From NCBI GenBank assembly GCA_003695085.1, contig RFIV01000126.1:1-41749 (forward strand): a DNA stretch of 41,749 nucleotides. Reading direction: 5' to 3'. Source of the stretch: Gammaproteobacteria bacterium (GTDB lineage: Bacteria > Pseudomonadota > Gammaproteobacteria > Pseudomonadales > Oleiphilaceae). The notes under the pieces were generated by a model. That model had not been told where the DNA came from. It worked only from the letters and a program-made list of their open reading frames with translations, and did no database searches. Of this stretch, positions 25,075 to 33,369 are shown in pieces. How positions within the stretch are numbered: position 1 is the stretch's first letter; every line of letters starts with the position of its first letter. The translations under genes were made by a program, and so were the position numbers.

Positions 25075-25501
25075 GAGGAATCACCTGCTCGAGATAACGA
25101 ATCAGCCCTTCCGTCCGGATCATGTAGACCGGGGCGTCTTGCTGCCATATCAGTCCACTGACCGGTCCACCGCCCATGCACTCCGGTACTGCTGTCGGCT
25201 GGCGAGCGGTCCGGAACTTGATGACATGATCACTGGCCAGTCCAAGGCAGGGCCCCCGTTCGTCAGAAAAGACAAGAACACTCTGATGCTTCCCCATGTC
25301 GCTGTGGGCGCGCAGCTGCTCATCCAGCCGATAGACCGGACAGGCACCCCCAGGCAGCGGCAGACAGAGAACACCGCTTCGTCGCTCCAGCTGGTCACGC
25401 CCTGCCAGGTACGCTATGTCTCCGGCCGGCGCGCAAAAGCGCCCGGCCGCCATATCGAAGGCGTACCACCCCTGTTGTCGGGTTATCCCTGTGATGTACA
25501 T
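25034..25501 (-). CDS. Divergent CheW-like protein (second to last in cluster)
   Basis: 155 residues that read as a CheW-like domain: WYAFDMAAGRFCAPAGDIAYL, then GACPVYRLDEQL (the 'IPVIDL' position), SVLVFSDERGPCLGLASDHV, and PVSGLIWQQDAPVYMIRTEGL at the end. It overlaps the kinase gene by 19 bp upstream and the next CheW-like gene by 41 bp, so all three are probably translated together. Sequence identity to standard CheW looks low. Confidence 0.62.
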   Translation of the reverse strand: MYITGITRQQGWYAFDMAAGRFCAPAGDIAYLAGRDQLERRSGVLCLPLPGGACPVYRLDEQLRAHSDMGKHQSVLVFSDERGPCLGLASDHVIKFRTARQPTAVPECMGGGPVSGLIWQQDAPVYMIRTEGLIRYLEQVIPHVLISDYPERLAG

Positions 25502-28125
25502 GCGAGCATCTCCTCAAGCGTATCAAGCAACTGATCTTCGTCGAACGGTTTGGTCAGATAGGCATTGACCCCGGCCTCCTGAGCCAGGGATCGGTGGTGC
25601 GGCTGGTTGCGAGAGGTCAGCATGATCACCGGCAGGCCGGCATGACGCGATTCCCGGCGAAGCCTGGTGGTCAGGGTCAGCCCATCCATCACCGGCATTT
25701 CAAGATCCGTGAGCACGACGTCTGCCGCCCCGGTCTCCAGCGCCTTCAAAGCTTCGGCCCCATCTCCGGCAGTGATGACGTTGTAGCCGGTATCCTGCAG
25801 CAGCTCCCGGAGCGTGGAGCGGACAGAACCGGAATCATCCACGACCAGAACCGTCCTGCGATGCAGTCTCTGGCGCTGCGGCTGGCTCTGCCCTGAGGCT
25901 ACCCGGCGTTGTCCGCCACACCAGTAATAAGGCTGAAGCACCGGGATGAGGCTGCCATCCCCCTGAACAGCCAGTCCCGCCAGCCCGGGCAGCGGGGGCG
26001 CACTTTCTGGCAAGGGGCGCAGCGACAGTTGCTCGCCCATCAGCACCCGGTCCACCGCCAGCGCATATTGCCCCTCAGCCTCCCTGATCAGCACAAGTGC
26101 CTGGCACGTCTCCGTCAGCGGCGCCGGTTGACCAGACAGACGCAGCCCCAGGTCCAGGCCCACCCAATCCTCCCCCTCTTCGGTCCAGACATACTGCTCA
26201 CCCAAGGATATCAGGGTGCGTTGATCAGGCGGCAATACCCTGTAAATATCGCGACTGCGCAAGGCATATGCCCGACCACCGGCTTCCACGACGAGCATGT
26301 ACTCGGTCATGCGCTGCAGCGGCACCTCCAATTCGACAACAAGCCCTCCCTGCCCAGGCTGAGACAGGCTTGCCCGCCCGCCCAGAGCGAGAACGGCCTG
26401 CCGGACAGCATCCATACCGATCCCCCTGCCGGACAATTCCGTCACCTGGTCCCGGGTACTGAAGCCCGGCCGCCATAGTGTGGCCAGCACGGTTTCATCA
26501 TCCCACGCCCCGGCAGCCGGTTCGTGCGCTGTGATCCGGGCTCTCAGGCTCACCAGATCGACGCCTGGACCATCATCCGTCACGGTGATGCACAGCCGAT
26601 GTCCGGCCAACCGGTAGCGCACCGACACGGTACCGGTTTCATTCAGGCCATGATCCACAGCATTGCGCAGCAAGTGCATCAGTGGCTCGGCAAGCTGATC
26701 CAGCAGCTGCCGGTCGACCCTGATCTCATCGCCCTCCACTGCCAGCCGTGCCTGCTTGCCACAGCTTCGGGCGGCCTGCCTGACACAACGCGCCAGGCGC
26801 GGTGTCAAGCGGCTCAGTGGTTCGCGATACCCATCCATGACCTCGCTCTGCAGCCTGTCCACCTGACGTGATTGCTGGCGGATAAGCGTATCCATCAGTC
26901 CGAGGTGCTCTCTGACCACGCCATATTTCTCGCGCATGTCGGCGAGCAGCGCACTGGTGTGCCGGGTCATGAGATGCAGGGCGTCATACTCATCCATCTC
27001 CAGGGCATCGAATCTGCCCTCCCCGACAGACGGTCGGGATACACGCGCCATGCTGCGGGTATCCACCAGCTTCTCCAGCTCATAACGCGCTTCATCCAGC
27101 TGGTTTTCTGCCAGTTGCGCCAGCGCCATGTCTGCCTGCAGCCGGCGGAGCAATTCCCGGGCACGAACCGCATTCACCCCCAGCTCCTCAGCAAGCATGC
27201 GAATACCCTCCAGGCCTGCTTGGTGCAGGGGGCCAGGACGGTGCGCCGAGCGTGCAGCTTCTGTCTGCTGTGGGGTATCAGTTTCAGGGCATGCATCCGG
27301 CACATTCTGGCCTCGCAATCTGCCAATCAACACACTCACATGAGAAGGCACGGGTGCGCCGGTTTCCAGGGCTTCGAAGAGGCTTTCAAGGGTATCCACG
27401 GCTTCAACCAGCAGATCACTCTGCGCCTGTCCCAACGCCTCCCCTTCCTGTTTGACGGCCTCAAATCGGTCTTCCAGCGCATGCGCCAGCTGACTGATGG
27501 CCGTCACGCCTACCAAGGCTGACGCACCCTTGATGGTGTGGCTTGCCCGCTCCAGAGCATGCATGACCGAGGCATCAACCGGCGCGTCGGGACTCAGCGC
27601 CAGTACCCCCTCACGCAAGACTTCAAGGTGGCGGGGGGTATCCTCCAGGAAAGCACGCCAGACATCCGCTGACACCGTGGACTCGGGCTGCAATGTGAGA
27701 CGGGGCGGATCAGGCAGCCCGGGCATGTCCGTCGCATCATCAACGGCCTGGTCACCCGCTGCACCGGGCGCGCTTTCGGTGCTGTCCGGGCCACACCCCG
27801 TGAGCGTGGCAATCGCGTCCAGCAACTCGGGCTCATCCGATTCGCCCCCCCGGTCAGCAAGCTCCAGCAACACGCTTATCACATCCATGAACCACTCCGG
27901 TGGCGGGCGATCCCCGGTCTCCTGCGCATCCATGAGCAATACACAGATCACTTCGAGAATCTCACCCATCTGGTGCAACCCTGCATCCTGCACCTCTCCG
28001 GTCAGTTCAGCCAGGGGCGCGATCAGCGCTTCGAAATCATCCGGGCTGCCTTCCGCCTGCCACCGCTCCCACGGCGCAAGGAGTTCGGGCAACCGGCTTT
28101 CGAGCTGTTCCATCAAAGTGTCCAT
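25483..28125 (-). CDS. Hybrid CheA-type histidine kinase with C-terminal receiver (ChpA-like)
   Basis: 880 residues. Order: an N-terminal helical region (1-110, possibly a degenerate Hpt), an Hpt domain with phospho-accepting H196 in HTIKGAS, a dimerisation-like helical region (about 300-440), a HATPase domain (N-box LRNAVDHG with N488, DDGPGVD at 517-523, GRGIGMD at 566-572), a CheW-like regulatory domain (about 605-735) and a receiver domain (755-875) with acidic pair D763-D764, phospho-acceptor D807 and K859. This is the layout of ChpA/PilL kinases, with fewer Hpt copies than Pseudomonas ChpA. It sits 21 bp after the receptor gene and overlaps the CheW-like gene that follows. Confidence 0.93.
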   Translation of the reverse strand: MDTLMEQLESRLPELLAPWERWQAEGSPDDFEALIAPLAELTGEVQDAGLHQMGEILEVICVLLMDAQETGDRPPPEWFMDVISVLLELADRGGESDEPELLDAIATLTGCGPDSTESAPGAAGDQAVDDATDMPGLPDPPRLTLQPESTVSADVWRAFLEDTPRHLEVLREGVLALSPDAPVDASVMHALERASHTIKGASALVGVTAISQLAHALEDRFEAVKQEGEALGQAQSDLLVEAVDTLESLFEALETGAPVPSHVSVLIGRLRGQNVPDACPETDTPQQTEAARSAHRPGPLHQAGLEGIRMLAEELGVNAVRARELLRRLQADMALAQLAENQLDEARYELEKLVDTRSMARVSRPSVGEGRFDALEMDEYDALHLMTRHTSALLADMREKYGVVREHLGLMDTLIRQQSRQVDRLQSEVMDGYREPLSRLTPRLARCVRQAARSCGKQARLAVEGDEIRVDRQLLDQLAEPLMHLLRNAVDHGLNETGTVSVRYRLAGHRLCITVTDDGPGVDLVSLRARITAHEPAAGAWDDETVLATLWRPGFSTRDQVTELSGRGIGMDAVRQAVLALGGRASLSQPGQGGLVVELEVPLQRMTEYMLVVEAGGRAYALRSRDIYRVLPPDQRTLISLGEQYVWTEEGEDWVGLDLGLRLSGQPAPLTETCQALVLIREAEGQYALAVDRVLMGEQLSLRPLPESAPPLPGLAGLAVQGDGSLIPVLQPYYWCGGQRRVASGQSQPQRQRLHRRTVLVVDDSGSVRSTLRELLQDTGYNVITAGDGAEALKALETGAADVVLTDLEMPVMDGLTLTTRLRRESRHAGLPVIMLTSRNQPHHRSLAQEAGVNAYLTKPFDEDQLLDTLEEMLACTSQG

Positions 28126-28146
28126 CAGGATCGCTTCCCCCTCTTC

Positions 28147-30087
28147 TCAAACAGCCTGCCGCACACGGTTGAGCGACACCTCGGCGTCGCGCCCGGACTC
28201 CAGCACTCTGACTTCGGCAGAGTCCTCCGCGCCGATCTCCAGCGGAGGCAGCTCCCGCTCAGGCAAGGTAAACAGCGTGACTGTCCTGTTGAGGTGTTCG
28301 GCTGACCACTTGAGGCGGCCAATGTGCGCCGCCTGACGGCGCAGTTCCTGGTCTGTCAGGCGCGTGGAGCGAATGAGCTTGTCGGCCTGCTTGCGCAGCT
28401 CTGCCAGCGCATCGGCCTGAGCGGCGGTGCTTTCCGAAACCTGACCCACTTCCTCCACCATGCCGCTGGTCACATTCTGAGTCTGACGCATGGCCGCCCC
28501 GGCATCCTCTGCAAGCTTCGAGCCCTGCACCACCTGACCGATGGTACGGTTCATGGCTTCCACGGCGGCGGCCGTCTCGGACTGAATATTGCGTACCAGC
28601 GCATTGATCTGGGCGGTGGAGTTGCGCGAGTTTTCCGCCAGCCGCTGCACTTCATCCGCCACCACAGCGAATCCGCGCCCGGCTTCACCCGCTGCTGCCG
28701 CCTGCATACTGGCATTAAGTGCCAGTACATGCGTCCGCTCGGAGAGGCTGCCAATCATGTCGGTGATGGTGCCGATTTCCTGACTGCGCTCAGACAGCCG
28801 CTTGATACGCTTTTCGGTCTCGGAGATCACGTCCCGGATTTCCGCCATGGCGCGCACGGTACTCCCCACGGTCTCGAATGCCTGCCCGGTAGATGCCGAG
28901 ACGCCCTCCGCCGTGGCATTGGCTGCCCGGCACTGCTCGGACACCTGACGCATGGCGGCTGCTATCATGTCCAGCCGCTTGACCATCTGTTCCACCAGCA
29001 CGCGTTCCTGTGCCGCGACCTGACTGACCTTCTGGCTCTGGCTGGCCACCGCCTGACCGGAGACTTCGACAAGCTCACCAATCTGGCGAATACGCAAGAG
29101 GGCGTCCGATGTGGCGTCCGTGACCATGTTCAGGGAGTCAGCAACCGGCCCGGTAATGTCTTCACGAACGATGAGACGTGTATTGAGGTCGCGGTCGGCC
29201 AGCTTTGAGGTCCCTTCGAGCAGCTCGATAATGGATTCGTTGAGCTGTTCGTTTTCCTTCTCGATGCGTACCAGAGTCGCTACCCGGTCATCCAGCAGTT
29301 CGTCCAGTGCCTGAGCCAGTCGTGCCAGCTCATCTGTGCCCGACAGGTGTGTGCGGACATCGGTCTGACCTTCAGCAATGGCCGACACCGTCGCCCCGAT
29401 GCGGGCCACCGGTCCCAGAATGGAACGCCGGATGGCCACGCCCAACCCAACGGTCAAGCCGAGCACCAGCAGCGTCAGTACCCCGCCCGCCATCGCCAGT
29501 CGGGTCTGGGTGGCAATCACTTCACTGAATGCGGTGCCCGCTTCGTGGGTCAGCTGCTGGGAATAGTTGTTCAGCGCTTCGATAAACCCAGCCGTTTCAG
29601 CGTCCAGATCATTGAGCACGTACAGCTCCAGCTCGGCCTGAGATTGCCGTTCTGCCAGGCCGTCAAACCCAGCCAACGCCTTCTGAACAGGTTGCACACT
29701 TTTTTCCAGGCTCGCCTGGATGGCCTTCTCCATATGCGATTCGTCTTCACCAACCGCATGCGCCTTCAGGAAGCGCTCCCACTCGTTAGTGAAACGGGTC
29801 CGCGCCTGACGCACGCGGTCTCGCGCTTCGGCCCAGGTCAGCTTGCCTGCCAGCAGCTGGTTGAGGGTATCGATGAAGCCGCGCTGCAGGGCCTGACGCA
29901 ACTGAACCACCTGGTTCGACTCCTGTACCTTGTGGTGCAGGTCCGACGATTGCGTGCGGCTGTAGCCAAAGCCCACCGCAGCGAAGACGATTACGATCAC
30001 CAGTGCTCCGATGGCGACACCAGACAGCAGCCCTAGCCGTTGCCCGATATTCAGGCGCCCCAGATCGGGATTGAAATGCAGTTTCAT
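28147..30087 (-). CDS. Methyl-accepting chemotaxis protein, PilJ-like
   Basis: 646 residues. First membrane helix about 18-40, periplasmic helical region to about 185, second membrane helix about 190-215, a HAMP domain (RSILGPVARIGATVSAIAEGQ) and a second HAMP-like segment (LADRDLNTRLIVREDITGP), then the cytoplasmic signalling domain. Its tip reads LALNASMQAAAAGEAGRGF followed by AVVADEVQRLAE, the variant typical of PilJ rather than the IEAARAGE of flagellar receptors. AAGGAGG lies six bases before the ATG. The gene for a periplasmic binding protein ends 15 bp upstream, which suggests that protein delivers its ligand signal to this receptor. Confidence 0.93.
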   Translation of the reverse strand: MKLHFNPDLGRLNIGQRLGLLSGVAIGALVIVIVFAAVGFGYSRTQSSDLHHKVQESNQVVQLRQALQRGFIDTLNQLLAGKLTWAEARDRVRQARTRFTNEWERFLKAHAVGEDESHMEKAIQASLEKSVQPVQKALAGFDGLAERQSQAELELYVLNDLDAETAGFIEALNNYSQQLTHEAGTAFSEVIATQTRLAMAGGVLTLLVLGLTVGLGVAIRRSILGPVARIGATVSAIAEGQTDVRTHLSGTDELARLAQALDELLDDRVATLVRIEKENEQLNESIIELLEGTSKLADRDLNTRLIVREDITGPVADSLNMVTDATSDALLRIRQIGELVEVSGQAVASQSQKVSQVAAQERVLVEQMVKRLDMIAAAMRQVSEQCRAANATAEGVSASTGQAFETVGSTVRAMAEIRDVISETEKRIKRLSERSQEIGTITDMIGSLSERTHVLALNASMQAAAAGEAGRGFAVVADEVQRLAENSRNSTAQINALVRNIQSETAAAVEAMNRTIGQVVQGSKLAEDAGAAMRQTQNVTSGMVEEVGQVSESTAAQADALAELRKQADKLIRSTRLTDQELRRQAAHIGRLKWSAEHLNRTVTLFTLPERELPPLEIGAEDSAEVRVLESGRDAEVSLNRVRQAV

Positions 30088-30102
30088 GACGTGCCTCCTT
30101 TC

Positions 30103-31323
30103 TCAGAACAGTTGCTGCCACAGCGACACCTGCATGGGGTCGTAGCGGTTGTGATTGAAGTAGGTCAGGGTGACCTGATCAGACCCCTGATTGTCATCGG
30201 TAAAGTCCAGTTTGAGCCCGCCCAGATCGAACGTGCTGCCCTGTGCAGCCCTGACAAAGGCACGTGGCGTCAGTGGCCCCTTGATGCGATTGGCAATGGC
30301 CAGAAACATGCGGCCCACGATGTAGCCCTCAAGGCTGACGTAAGAGAACTGATCACCCAGTGCTTCACGTGCCGCGCGGACAATCGGCAAGTCACTGTCG
30401 ATATCCGGCACCACCTGTGTCATCACCACCCGATCCCTGACACTGAAACGTGCCAGGGTGTCACGAAGGTTGTCTGCACCCGTGAAGGAGACCGCACTGA
30501 TGAGCCAGTCTTCCCCTTTCTGCCGCGCATAGCCTGCAAAACGCGCCACCGCACTGTAGGCCCCGACGGTTACAACCAGGCGGCAGCGGGTATTCTGGCT
30601 TGCTTCCCAGGCCTTGAGGGAGTCATACCCCGCACGCGAGGCCAACGTATTGCGCTCGTAAACACCCACCGGCCCCACGTTATTGCGCTGTCCCGTTTCA
30701 TCCGCCAGAATCTGGTCCAGGGTCTCCAGTATGGGGCCGCTGCCGGGCGCACGTGCCAGGGCCTGTCGGATCCCCTCAACACCGGCCATGCCATAGGCGT
30801 CGTTCTGTACAAAAGCGCAGATCTCGCTGGCCTTGAGCCCCGAACGCAACCCCTCGCGGATGACCGCTGCCGTTTCCTGAACATAACTGGCGCGGTAGTT
30901 GATGATGTCACCGACGCCGGGGCGCAACAGACCCGCGCCGGTAAAGAATCCGACCGCCGGCACGTTGTTCCGGGCCAGAATGGGCAGGGCGACCTTTGCG
31001 GTGGGCGTCCCTACATTGCCCACCATGGCAAAGATGCCGCGCTGAATCAGCTCGTTCACCCCCTTGACCGTCAATTCGGGGTTGTAGGAGTCGTTCACCA
31101 CCACGTACTCGATACGCTTGCCCTTCACGGTTTCTCCGCGAATGGCCGCCTCGACGCCGGCTTTCATGCCCTGGCCCAGCCCGCGGGAGTGCCCTTCCAG
31201 ATCCATGACACCGCCGATAACGATCCTGTCGGCATACACCCCGGGTACTGCCCCGAAGGCCGACAGACTCCAGAAAAGACTTCCGGCCAGAAGCCCCGCA
31301 ACCCACTTCACGTGTTTCATCAT
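30103..31323 (-). CDS. Periplasmic branched-chain-amino-acid-type binding protein within chemosensory cluster
   Basis: 406 residues with a signal peptide (about 1-25, ending AFGA). The mature part is a Peripla_BP_6 (LivJ/urea-amide type) binding protein: IVIGGVMDLEGHSRGLGQGMKAGVEAA, the VNDSYNPE segment, AMVGNVGTPTAKVALPI, VQNDAYGMAG and SYVSLEGYIVGRMF are typical. No ABC permease or ATPase gene is nearby. Its place between a CheW-like gene and the receptor gene suggests a sensory rather than transport role. The start may be the ATG at 31320, which has better spacing (six bases) to AAGGAG. Ligand unknown. Confidence 0.9.
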   Translation of the reverse strand: MMKHVKWVAGLLAGSLFWSLSAFGAVPGVYADRIVIGGVMDLEGHSRGLGQGMKAGVEAAIRGETVKGKRIEYVVVNDSYNPELTVKGVNELIQRGIFAMVGNVGTPTAKVALPILARNNVPAVGFFTGAGLLRPGVGDIINYRASYVQETAAVIREGLRSGLKASEICAFVQNDAYGMAGVEGIRQALARAPGSGPILETLDQILADETGQRNNVGPVGVYERNTLASRAGYDSLKAWEASQNTRCRLVVTVGAYSAVARFAGYARQKGEDWLISAVSFTGADNLRDTLARFSVRDRVVMTQVVPDIDSDLPIVRAAREALGDQFSYVSLEGYIVGRMFLAIANRIKGPLTPRAFVRAAQGSTFDLGGLKLDFTDDNQGSDQVTLTYFNHNRYDPMQVSLWQQLF

Positions 31324-31344
31324 CCTCTCCTTCCCCTTCGCATC

Positions 31345-31932
31345 TCAGAGCGCACCGGCCACCGCAGCCAGCGCCGAAACATCCACACACGCCCACACAC
31401 CCTCTTTCGCATGGGCATACCCACGTATCCATCCGGCGGTCGGCCCGGTGGGTGCTGCCGGTTGTGCCCACAGTGACTCCGGCAACCTGACAGGCCGAGG
31501 CATTCCAAGAATCCGCAGACCGCACGTAACGCCCCCTTGGCGGACGATCAGCGTACGTATCTGGTTGTCATTTCCCTGTTCACGACGCCGCCGCCTCCCC
31601 TCCACCTGCTGGCCGGCATCCGCGCCCGGATCCCATACCGGCATCAGTTCACCGCCATGAATCAGAAACCCGGCCAGCAATCTGGGTGCTCCCGGCACCG
31701 CACAAATTCGCCCATCGTCCAGCAGCGCCAACGTATCCGTTCGGGGCAGCCAGCAGGCCTGACCGGCCAACTGAAAGCCATAGCCGTCAAGCTGTTTCTC
31801 GGGTACAACTTCTTCACCCTCCTGTAACACCGGAGCCTTTGACAACGCTCTCTTGTTCAGCAAGGCCAGAGCCTGAGAGGGCGCAAGCAAGCCCGCCCCC
31901 TGCTTGCCAGGGCGTTCGTTCATCTTCTCCAT
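31345..31932 (-). CDS. CheW-like protein (PilI-like position)
   Basis: 195 residues. The central and C-terminal parts read as a CheW domain: GYGFQLAGQACWLPRTDTLALL, then APRLLAGFLIHGGELMPVWD (the 'G...iRG.iipviDL' region), RTLIVRQGGVTCGLRILG, and a final segment GWIRGYAHAKEGVWACVDVSAL. An N-terminal extension of about 45 residues precedes it, and the linker around 105-125 is rich in Arg/Gln. The gene order (receiver, receiver, CheW, receptor) matches pilG-pilH-pilI-pilJ. A shorter start at 31923 is also possible. Confidence 0.78.
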   Translation of the reverse strand: MEKMNERPGKQGAGLLAPSQALALLNKRALSKAPVLQEGEEVVPEKQLDGYGFQLAGQACWLPRTDTLALLDDGRICAVPGAPRLLAGFLIHGGELMPVWDPGADAGQQVEGRRRRREQGNDNQIRTLIVRQGGVTCGLRILGMPRPVRLPESLWAQPAAPTGPTAGWIRGYAHAKEGVWACVDVSALAAVAGAL

Positions 31933-31945
31933 CCTCGTTCGGGGT

Positions 31946-32311
31946 TCAGGCGCAGTAACGCTGAATCTCAGTGACGATCTGATTCTCTTCGTACGGCTTC
32001 GAAATCAGTGCACGTGCTCCCTGCTTCATGGCCCAAAGCTGGTCCGCCTTTTGTTTCTTGCTCGAAACAAACACCACAGGAATGGCCTTGAGCTCAGGGT
32101 CGCGGGTCATTTCCCGGCACGCGGCAAAGCCGTCCATGCCATCCATGATGATGTCCATCAACACCATGCCGGGCTTCTCGGCACGGGCCAGGCGGACGGC
32201 TTCCTCGCCCGAATGGGCTTTCACGGGTTCAAAACCCGCTTCACGGACGATGTTTGCCAGATAAGTCAGATCAGTTTCGCTGTCGTCAACGACCAGAATC
32301 TTGCGATTCAT
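31946..32311 (-). CDS. Single-domain response regulator, PilH-like
   Basis: 121 residues forming only a CheY-like receiver: acidic pair D9-D10, phospho-acceptor D53 in VLMDIIMDGMDG, and K105 in ISKPYEE. The MMDGMDGF-type loop and overall length resemble PilH of the Pseudomonas Chp system. AAGGAG lies seven bases before the ATG. It follows the larger response regulator by 15 bp and would accept phosphate from the hybrid kinase. Confidence 0.93.
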   Translation of the reverse strand: MNRKILVVDDSETDLTYLANIVREAGFEPVKAHSGEEAVRLARAEKPGMVLMDIIMDGMDGFAACREMTRDPELKAIPVVFVSSKKQKADQLWAMKQGARALISKPYEENQIVTEIQRYCA

Positions 32312-32326
32312 GTGGGGACTCCTTCT

Positions 32327-33085
32327 TCAGGCCAATCGTGTGTTGGGAAAAGCAGCCGGTACCGATGCAGGGGTGCTGGCAAGGAAGCGTGTCACCGCTT
32401 CTCGCAGTGCCTGATCCTCCGGCGGCTTGGTGATATATCCGTCGCAGCCGGCGATACGGGCCTTGACCCGGTTGTACGCCGAGGTTTTGCTAGTCAGCAT
32501 GATCACATGAGATCCGGATAGCTTCTTGATCTGACGGCACGCCTGATAACCATCCATGCCTTCCATCATCACATCCATGAACACCAGCGGATAATGGTGC
32601 TGGCTGCATAGCAATAGCGCGTCCTCACCGGATTCGGCCACATCCACACCAACTCTCAGATGAAACAGCTCATGCAGTTTCTGCTTCATGAACGTCCGCA
32701 CCGGAAGGCTGTCATCCACCACCAGCACGTTCAGCACGTGAGCCTCTTCGGCTTCGGCCTGCCTGAACGCGGTGGCGTCCTCAAGCGCATGGGCCAGTTT
32801 GCGAAACAGAAGGGGGCGCGTGAGGTGAATGGCCCCCGGTGGTGCCTGATCATGATCGGAGATCGTGATCACTGCTTCATAGAGGTGGTCATTGAGCGCC
32901 CTTTCTGCCTGACGCCAGCGCTCGGGGGAATCGATATCAATAAGAAGTACCTGGCCTTCGTGGGCACGCTGGGGGTGTGCCAAGGCAAACATGCCGTACC
33001 AGGTTTCATCCATGCGCGAGAGATTACGGATGAGAATCATGTCCCGACCGCGCAGCCCCTCGTGCGCCAGAATCACGCTGTCCAT
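32327..33085 (-). CDS. Response regulator with N-terminal pseudo-receiver-like half and C-terminal receiver
   Basis: 252 residues from the ATG at 33085 (AAGGAG six bases upstream). The C-terminal half (118-240) is a complete receiver with D124-D125, phospho-acceptor D171 in FMDVMMEGMDG, T198 and K220. The N-terminal half (1-115) has no match I can name, but VLLIDIDSPERWRQAERAL and AIHLTRPLLFRKLAHALED resemble the first and last strand/helix units of a receiver, with Arg at the conserved Lys position, so it may be a degenerate receiver. First gene of the eight-gene cluster, in the place of pilG. Confidence 0.85.
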   Translation of the reverse strand: MDSVILAHEGLRGRDMILIRNLSRMDETWYGMFALAHPQRAHEGQVLLIDIDSPERWRQAERALNDHLYEAVITISDHDQAPPGAIHLTRPLLFRKLAHALEDATAFRQAEAEEAHVLNVLVVDDSLPVRTFMKQKLHELFHLRVGVDVAESGEDALLLCSQHHYPLVFMDVMMEGMDGYQACRQIKKLSGSHVIMLTSKTSAYNRVKARIAGCDGYITKPPEDQALREAVTRFLASTPASVPAAFPNTRLA

Positions 33086-33193
33086 CGTGCACTCCTTTTC
33101 TGCACCGGGATCACAGCACATCTGTTACCCCGTTCACGTACCTACACTATGGCGTCAGAATGGGACATTGGTCAAAATTTAAACTGTGTATTT

Positions 33194-33224
33194 GTCAAAC
33201 AACGTCAAACAATATATTTTGACG
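33194..33224. repeat. Tandem 10 bp repeats and inverted repeat of GTCAAA
   Basis: GTCAAACAAC and GTCAAACAAT follow each other directly at 33194-33213, one helical turn apart. The second copy also forms an inverted repeat: CGTCAAA (33203-33209) with TTTGACG (33218-33224), 8 nt between. Such phased sites suggest cooperative binding of a regulator to control the chemosensory cluster, the divergent binding-protein gene or both. Confidence 0.6.
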
Positions 33225-33274
33225 CATTTCATTATGTTTGATTGAGTAATTTTTGACACCCAAACGTGTTTTTT

Positions 33275-33297
33275 CATGCCATGCCATGCTAAGCATG
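33275..33297. repeat. Three tandem CATGC units and an inverted GCATG
   Basis: CATGC is repeated three times in a row at 33275-33289, followed by TAA and the inverted unit GCATG, so the last copy can form a 5 bp hairpin with a 3 nt loop. Six T residues precede it on the plus strand, the wrong side for a plus-strand terminator. Function unknown. Confidence 0.5.
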
Positions 33298-33317
33298 AGC
33301 GCCGCCAGAGCAAAAAC

Positions 33318-33348
33318 TTCTATAGCCACGCTTCGCCACGTTCTATAG
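33318..33348 (+). repeat. Direct repeat TTCTATAG upstream of the periplasmic binding protein gene
   Basis: TTCTATAG occurs at 33318-33325 and 33341-33348, 23 bp apart, with two CCACG copies between. The second copy ends in TATAGT (33344-33349), one base from a consensus -10, and lies about 20 bp before the gene at 33370. It could be a promoter with an upstream regulatory half-site, but no standard -35 is seen. Confidence 0.4.
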
Positions 33349-33369
33349 TGATGATCAGGGAGAGAGGAC

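Larger units (their letters stand above)
33086..33369. other. AT-rich, repeat-rich divergent intergenic region
   Basis: 284 bp between the first chemosensory gene and a divergent binding-protein gene, strikingly AT-rich against its surroundings (most clearly 33160-33275). It must hold both promoters. GTCAAA/TTTGAC occurs five times (near 33171, 33194, 33204, 33218 and 33252), besides the two repeat groups listed separately. No gene is apparent. Confidence 0.6.

Noticed and set aside
24613..33085. Flagellar chemotaxis operon
   Set aside because: The receptor tip (MQAAAAGE), hybrid kinase with receiver, PilH-like regulator and lack of flagellar or cheZ/cheR/cheB genes fit the pilus-type class instead.
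33269..33297. CATGC hairpin as an intrinsic terminator
   Set aside because: T residues are on the 5' side on the plus strand and become A on the minus strand, so neither direction fits.
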